Shown piece by piece: positions 57,794 to 64,000 of a stretch of DNA of 64,000 nt. The translations under genes and the position numbers were made by a program. The DNA is taken from NCBI GenBank assembly GCA_033439795.1, contig JAUTDP010000019.1:1-64000 (forward strand). The letters run 5' to 3'. The notes beneath the pieces are model-generated. The model did no database searches. It had not been told where the DNA came from and worked only from the letters and a program-made list of their open reading frames with translations. This DNA comes from Sordaria brevicollis (lineage: Eukaryota > Ascomycota > Sordariomycetes > Sordariales > Sordariaceae). How positions within the stretch are numbered: position 1 is the stretch's first letter; each line of letters starts with the position of its first letter.

Positions 57794-58333
57794 ATGAATG
57801 GGAAAAAGGCAAATTTGCCCCGCGGTTGGGTTTCGACAGGCCAGATGTCCAACAGCCGCCCGCAACGACGGAAATACGCCGAGCTTGTGAGTTTTTGTCT
57901 TCGGTCGTTCTGCCTAGTTCAGAACTTCAGATCGGCCCGTTATCCGTTAGCATGGTGCGAAGCTTTGCGTCAAGACTTTATGCTAAACGTGATGGGATCG
58001 AAGTCGTTTCAAAAACTCGCGGAGTGCAGTCGTCGCACCTATCAGCCACAGGCACGCCCGTTGTTATCGGACACGCCACGGGCATGGGATTTTGCGACTA
58101 CAAAATATTTCTCCACGCAGCGTAAGAGCCAGATAGAGATGATGTTGTCTCGGTTAGAGACCCAGCAAAGTGATTTGGATACCGAGTGTCTGGACGTGGA
58201 ATTTGATGTTGCAAAGGATGAAATGAAGACTGTGCTGGCAGCATTGGTAGAGAAGATGCACGACAGACTCCTCGTAACCAGCCAGGATGGTGTTCGGTTG
58301 AACGATACATGGCGACTTGTAGCCGGTACCTGA
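57794..58333 (+). CDS. Doubtful 179-codon open frame
   Basis: Starts with ATG at 57794. The last third (KSQIEMMLSRLETQQSDLDT...) looks like a charged helical segment and composition is protein-like. However, there is no recognisable domain, no pyrimidine-rich leader and no codon bias like that of the confident genes. It could be an orphan gene, a fragment of an old gene, or chance. Confidence 0.25.
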   Translation: MNGKKANLPRGWVSTGQMSNSRPQRRKYAELVSFCLRSFCLVQNFRSARYPLAWCEALRQDFMLNVMGSKSFQKLAECSRRTYQPQARPLLSDTPRAWDFATTKYFSTQRKSQIEMMLSRLETQQSDLDTECLDVEFDVAKDEMKTVLAALVEKMHDRLLVTSQDGVRLNDTWRLVAGT

Positions 58334-60346
58334 GTTGCACCAACACCCACCCCGTTCCTGCTCCGTTCAGTTTCTGAAATGGAAGCTGCGAACCGGCCAG
58401 GCACCGTTACAGCCTGCCTCACCAACGAAGCCGTTATCCGGAGCGTTATCCTTTGACGGGCCCGAAAAAAAAGATGATGCCAGGCACATTGCGAATTCCG
58501 CTGGATCGTTGGAAGGAACGTACGATGCCTTTTCGCGTTGATTGCTCTGCCGCAAAAGGTTCGAAAAAAATCATCCCGGCAACACCTATTCACGTTCCCA
58601 AAGGGCCAACCGCCTACTGTCGGCAAAATAGGTACTTTTTGACACATGAACCTCAAACCATCGCGACTCAATACTTAGTACACTTCTTTTTTTTTCCTTT
58701 TCCCCAGTCGCGCCATCAATGGCCTCCGACTTACCATTTGACTCCGAGAACCTCGGTCGTGGCTGCTCCGGTACTGAACTTCGGAGGATGGATGGAAAGG
58801 AAGGAGCCAAGCTCATGCCAAGAGTTGATGGAGACAGTTACGGCAGCTTCGGCGAACCTTCAGTGGTTAAAGGTCACTAAGAACTGCCCGGGCCCGCCTG
58901 CAGCTAACAACGACTAGCGTTAGGCGCAACTGCCAGCTCGCTTTGTCGCTAAAGGCGAGACTCTTGCAGCTCCAGGCCTCAAACCGGGCTGTTGCTGAAG
59001 AGAATACACAGTACCAAGTAAGGTTATGAGTGAGGCCTCGCGAACATTATCTCGAGAATGTTAATGCTTGAAGTTAAACACATTAGACGGGCAGCAATTC
59101 AAGTTTGAGATTTGATTGAGAAAGTGCGCCCAACCTGATGTGGTGGTACCAATCGTAGTGGTAGGTAATGGAAGGTGTGTAGAGGTATGGAAGTGGACTG
59201 AGTGCCTGCCTGGTGTGCCAGTGTTTTGCTGTACAATTGCACCTTCCTCTACTTCTACCTATCGCACGGGAGCTTCAAAAGTCGGGTGTACGTCAGACGG
59301 TCCTTCCACGTTCTGCATGTTCATAATCGACACCATATGTTCATCAAACCTTCCACTTCGGCATTGCGCCCGGTGATTTCTCCCCTTCATTCGGGCTACT
59401 GTTTGGGAATTTTTGCGTTGCGGCTTCTTCTCTGAAAATGGTCTGGATTGTCACGGTTCGGTCGTCTGGTTTGGGGAGTTGACCCGTTGGCAGTTTTGAG
59501 TGGAGCGCTACAGTGCAGTCCTGCGTTGAAGCGACTTGCAGCAGGCCGAACTCCACTCCGCCATCATATAAACCCCTGTCGGTCAACTTCGGATCCACAC
59601 GCTCCTTGCGCTGCTCGCTCACACATGGAAGGAATGCCCCTTGCCCAGACCAGCTCCCTGTCTCTTAACCAAATTCAAGGGGTGGGGGATGGCAGCAAAT
59701 CAGTGCTGTGCCCAGTGTCCAGAGACAGACAAGAACCTGAGAACAAAGTTCGGGGCGACGGTCCATGGACCAGCATTCAATTCGATTAGTTTGACCACTG
59801 TGTTTTCATTTGTCCCCTTATTCCCAGCAGCCTCATGCTCCGGTAAGGTACACCGACTGGGATTGTGATGCACGATGCTGTGAGGATGCTGGGTACGTAC
59901 CTGCTGGACAGGCCCATGTCAAGCACCTGCAATTGTGGAAGGTACCCAAGGAGGTAGAGGTACCTCCAAGCACCAGAAAGCAGGCGCATGCAAGTGGGGC
60001 AGGGCATCCTGGAAGGAACGGTGCTTCGCATCTTTGACACCACTCCACTCTAAAGGGCTGTTCGAGGTCCGTCGGGATCCCGATGGAGCATTTTCATCCT
60101 TTCTTTTTAGGTTTTCTCTCTTTCGTTTTTCTCACTGTGCTCGAGCTCCGTACACTCACGATCCCGCCGTCCTCCTCCATGCTCCGTAGAACGGACCTGG
60201 CATACAAGGTTAAATACAACGTCATGCCCACCGTCCCATCTTGGCCATGTCTTCTTTCTCCAGTTTGTAGAGCTTGCTTCCCCCACAGATTCTTCAACAA
60301 CAACGACCACTCCAACTCGGGCACTTGAGATCATACTCGGCACATC

Positions 60347-60374
60347 ATCGACATCGACATCGACATCGACATCG
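60347..60374 (+). repeat. Hexanucleotide repeat ATCGAC
   Basis: About four and a half copies of ATCGAC in the leader of the small Cys-rich gene, roughly 110-135 bases before its ATG. Confidence 0.85.
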
Positions 60375-60482
60375 CATCTCAGCTTCGACTTCTCAACTAA
60401 ATCCAGTCAACTATCTCATCATCGCGATCGGCACCTATCACTAACTACGTGCTCTACGACAAGAACACCAAAACCAGTCAAG

Positions 60483-60797
60483 ATGTGCGACTACACTCAA
60501 CGGGAATACTCCTGCGGCCACTTCCGCTGGATCGCGTCCAAGTGGTGCAGAGACTACACAATCACCCACAAACGCTGCCAGCCCAACGTCACCCACTTTG
60601 AGTACAGGCAAGAGGAGCTATGCGGTAGGTGACCAGCAATTCTTTTTTTTGATCTTCCCCCACGCCATTTCCGAATCCATCACTCCCCCCACATCGACTC
60701 GGAGGCTGACTTCCAAATAGGCGAATGCAAGCCCAAGACCTACCCTCCCTGGGAGAGCATGATCAAGCGCACCACCAAGCAACAGACTTACCTTTGA
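60483..60797 (+). CDS. Small Cys-rich protein, 72 residues
   Basis: Two exons, 60483-60624 and 60721-60797, with a 96-bp intron (GTAGGT...AATAG). Starts MCDYTQREYSCGHFRWIASK and contains Cys at residues 2, 11, 22, 32, 47 and 50; the junction creates LCGECKPKTYPP. The pattern (MCDYTQ, CGH, WC...YTITHKRC, then a C-G-E-C knuckle) suggests a small metal-binding or disulfide-bonded fold. No signal peptide, so probably cytosolic or nuclear with zinc. I recall similar short MCDYTQ proteins in Sordariomycete genomes, all uncharacterised. The splice sites are good but the gene is short, so the call depends on the clean frame join and the C-rich leader upstream. Confidence 0.83.
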
Positions 60798-63700
60798 GCG
60801 CATCCGTCTTCTGGCAATAACAGTAAACAGACGAGACAACCAAATGCCCCACCAAAGCCTCCAATCGCACCGACGATCACCGGCTTTCAAGGCGGGACAC
60901 AGCAATGTGAGGCTACTAGGCCCACACGGAGAATCCGGGGATACCGCAGTCGAGCGAGGACGAGCCAGGTGCCGACAACCCTCGACTTTGAAGATCATCA
61001 CCGAACAAGATAACGACGACATTGGAACGGAAACATTCGCAACAGCGACGATGACATGGGATTTCTGGCAAGACTCTTCAAGAAGCACGTAGATCCGGCC
61101 GGACGTCAAAGGCACCAAAGCGACAGGTCGGCCGTTTCGATGTGACAAGGACAACGGCCATGCGCAACGCGAGCCCCATGCAGAATCAAGGCCACAATGT
61201 TTGGGCTCTCAAATTGAACCCTCGGCATCCCATGTTTGCCAAGCACCATGGATGGGCCACACCTCACAGCGGCCCCCCTTGTCACATCAGCAAGCATGGA
61301 CACCACACCTATTTCCACCGGCCATCACACAGGAAGCAAGCAACTCATAACTGGGCGGTCAATCACTTCCCATTTTGCCAAAAGAAAGAACCGCAGTTTG
61401 TGATTGCACGCGCGCGACGACGGCTTCGGTTATCGATTCACCGGACTGCCGAATGGGTCTTCACTCCAGCCAGCTGTAATGTGAGGCATCATTTGCGTCA
61501 AGCTGTGATGACTCCGGGTTATCACAGGTACCATTGCTCTGGCGACCGCCCTGTCACATACGGACCGGTCCAACCACAATGCAACCATATCCAGGGTGGT
61601 GCTGCAGCGTGGTTGGGGGACAGGTCTAGGGCATGGAACAACAGCAACCTTGATGGCCAGCTGTGTCGACAACCACATGTGTCTTTAATTCATTGTCGCC
61701 TTCTCATGTCAACCTCATCAGCATCTTCGGTACACGTGGGCGCCAGCCGGGCGTCCAGAACTTTACTCCTTTCACATCCCCACTGTGACACCCGACTCTC
61801 CAACCACAGCACTGGTTGTGTCTCATCACAAGTCACTAGCTTGCGCCTCCCCCACGACTTGCGTGCTTCCACTCATCTCATTCCAGAAGCCCAACGAGTG
61901 GGGGGTGGACAGGGAAAGGCCCAACAAACTTTGGCGTGTTCCTATTCTTCTCTTCTTTGTATTTTCTTTAGGGTCGGTCACTTTGCATTTTATACCCCTT
62001 GGGCCTCAAAGGACCCGTCTTTATCATTCATCATTTTGATCTGCCATACACATTTACGTGTGTGTACTGTATATATAGAGTGGTCGTTTTTTTACAGGCG
62101 TTGTTTATCTTTTTTGCCTGGAGTTTGGGGATTGCACTTTTAATGAGGGAACATGATGGATTTTTGGCATTCTTGGCAGGCTTTGGGATGGAAAGGGAAA
62201 AAGGGATTCTTACAAGAGGAGGGTGAAAGGGTTATCAACGGATTTACATGACTTTAGATGGGATATTTGGAAGTCAGAATTCGGACAAATCAAGAGCCGA
62301 TTCATTGCTGTCTACTCAAATTGCCCACTGAAAGTGTCTCTTCGTTTTCTCACCAAAAGTCTCTCTGTGGAATGCCTACCTGCTGAAACCTCTCCCCGCG
62401 CGCCGCAGCAGTAACACCAAGAGATCCGGTCAGCAACGAGAACGGAGACTGTTCCGTATCGGTGATGCATATCCGTACTTTGTCGTCCTTGTCTTTGTCT
62501 GACTGGGGACTGTTGGCCCGTACCGAATCGCATTGGCCACCATGGTTTGAGCATCTTTGATTGGTGAAGCCGTGGGCTTTCGGTCGTCTTACATACATTG
62601 ACGAGGTGGATTTGATCGGCAATGGTTAAGGGTAGTTTATTTCTTCCGCCTTTGTGTGATGACGACCATCACGAAGTAGGTATTTCTGCCCATTTTGCCC
62701 ATCTATTCGTGGCCGGGTATAGTAATAGCAGTGGAAATGTGATTGACCGTGGTTTAGGCTCACCTCTTCCGACCTCATTCCAACGGGTACTATCGAAATT
62801 TCGAGGTTCAACATCTACCAGAGCAGCAGATTCAAACAGCTGAGTGCTGGTGGTACATAGCCAGCTCTCCGTAGCACAATCCAACTATAATGTACAACCC
62901 TAGAGGTTAGTCCCCGCCGTAACGTCAGAAGTCTCCAGGCGTCACCTTTGACGCAGTACCATTCAGTAACCAACATTAGCATTTAGCGAATGCGAAAACC
63001 AGCTAAACCGCCTATGGCCTAGCCTAGTTTCTTCTCTGCTGTGAAGTAAAAAACGGGCGGGCGGCGGCATCTCATCTCATCGACGATGCCTTGGCCGGAT
63101 AATTGAAGATGGACAATCCACCGAAACGTTGTGGTGGGTGGGAGACCACCCATGATCCCGAGCAAGCATTACCATAGCTTCGTCGATGACCAAAACAAGG
63201 CCATGACGTGACGAGCTTGTTTCTCTTCTGGCGACTGGCGGACTTGGAAAGAGGGACGGTCCTTTCCTTTCCTCTAATCTAAGGCTTGGGAGGTAATTTC
63301 GGAGTATAGTCTGTGGGTTGTGAATGGTTGAAACCAAGGCAGCTACAGAAAAGGGAAAGCTGAATGGGAATCTTGGTGGGTCAGGTAGGTGAGCACTAAC
63401 TGTACGCTAGAGTTACCTGTTAGTGTAAGAAGCGAGTCAAGTCAAGCATCACGGATGGATCGCAAGAGATGACGAGAGTACGTTCGAAATTCGTAGGGTT
63501 CAGAATTGGAATGGGATATATATAATGGCATAATGGGATGAACCGCAAAGGACGTATGGAACATGATATGTCCACCTTACTGTATAGAAATATGTCAGAG
63601 GGTGAGCGTCATGTTTGTAAGTGATAGATAGTCAGGTGTAAGTTTGACCTAAATACAATATAATGAACTTTTTTAGATATCATAGCCTGTGTAGCGATGG

Positions 63701-64000
63701 TCCTCATACTTTGATTCGCAAGACGCGATGGTGTTTCTAAATCTTGTCAGTAGCAGTCTTTACGTCGGCATCTTGTTGGTCAAGGAGTCTGTCTGCCTAG
63801 ACACAAAGCCTTTTACGACATAAGCAACTGAACGGCGATATATACCGCCAAGTACCGCTGCCATCACATGGCTCTCCGGTCTGTCACGGCTCGGTTCGGT
63901 TCGGTTCGAACCCCTTTTTCTCCAAGCTTCTTTTGTCCACGTGTAGCAAGGTTCTATTTTATCATTTCTTTTTCACATTGAAAGGTTCAAAGAGGAGGCC
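60798..64000. other. Gene-poor right end
   Basis: About 3.2 kb. A 333-codon open frame (61142-62143 plus) is composed of His/Ser/Thr/Arg-rich random-looking text and lies where the 3' untranslated region of the Cys-rich gene should be, so it is not called. Nothing else is supported. Short GGTTC direct repeats occur near 63893-63908. Confidence 0.45.

Larger units (their letters stand above)
56872..60482. other. Gene-poor stretch of normal composition
   Basis: About 3.6 kb. The only candidate is the open frame listed at 57794. The rest holds short frames without recognisable content and, at its right end, the leader of the small Cys-rich gene. Confidence 0.45.

Noticed and set aside
61142..62143. 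333-codon plus-strand open frame
   Set aside because: His/Arg/Ser/Thr-rich text with no domain, overlapping the expected 3' untranslated region of the Cys-rich gene.

Overview
The window looks like a piece of a filamentous ascomycete genome, most likely Neurospora or a close Sordariaceae relative. Protein genes are split by short introns (44-103 bp) of fungal type (GTAAGT donors, CTAAC/CTGAC-like branch sites, CAG/TAG acceptors). One cytosolic tRNA-Arg(ACG) gene is present. Three long blocks are extremely A+T-rich with coding frames shot through by TAA/TAG, which is what repeat-induced point mutation (RIP) leaves behind. The organism is inferred, not proven.

Left part (1-20.9 kb): a Ser/Gly-repeat secreted protein; an MFS sugar transporter (minus); a secreted tyrosinase; a secreted copper amine oxidase (minus) with all catalytic residues; a single-pass membrane protein with an internal duplication (minus); a Thr/Ser-rich secreted protein with a C-terminal four-Cys motif; tRNA-Arg; a sterol-desaturase/fatty-acid-hydroxylase family membrane enzyme (minus); and a frameshifted relic of an allantoate-permease-type MFS transporter. 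Tyrosinase and amine oxidase are convergent copper oxidases, but nothing else links them.

21.06-25.57 kb is a RIP-inactivated PIF/Harbinger-like DNA transposon with 37-bp terminal inverted repeats (TIRs), a TAA target-site duplication (TSD), a recognisable DDE transposase relic and a nested smaller inverted-repeat element. 26.1-33.5 kb holds a 1218-residue F-box protein, a Pro/Ser-rich coiled-coil protein and an F-box/ankyrin-like protein. 33.59-38.02 kb is a second RIP-decayed TIR element (63-bp ends) with a lysine-rich relic on the plus strand and a Tc1/mariner-like DDE relic on the minus strand.

39.3-42.6 kb carries an NmrA-like NAD(P)-binding protein, a 181-bp TA-flanked MITE and a LovD/beta-lactamase-fold hydrolase. 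42.6-50.1 kb has ordinary composition but no convincing gene. 50.10-56.87 kb is a third RIP-decayed TIR element with a 6-bp TSD; its plus strand retains an rve-type integrase relic, so it resembles an integrase-encoding (Ginger-like) DNA transposon, and it contains an inverted pair of tRNA-like sequences. The right end is gene-poor apart from a two-exon 72-residue Cys-rich protein at 60.5 kb.

All coordinates of exons were set by hand from splice signals and frame; no alignment or expression data were available.
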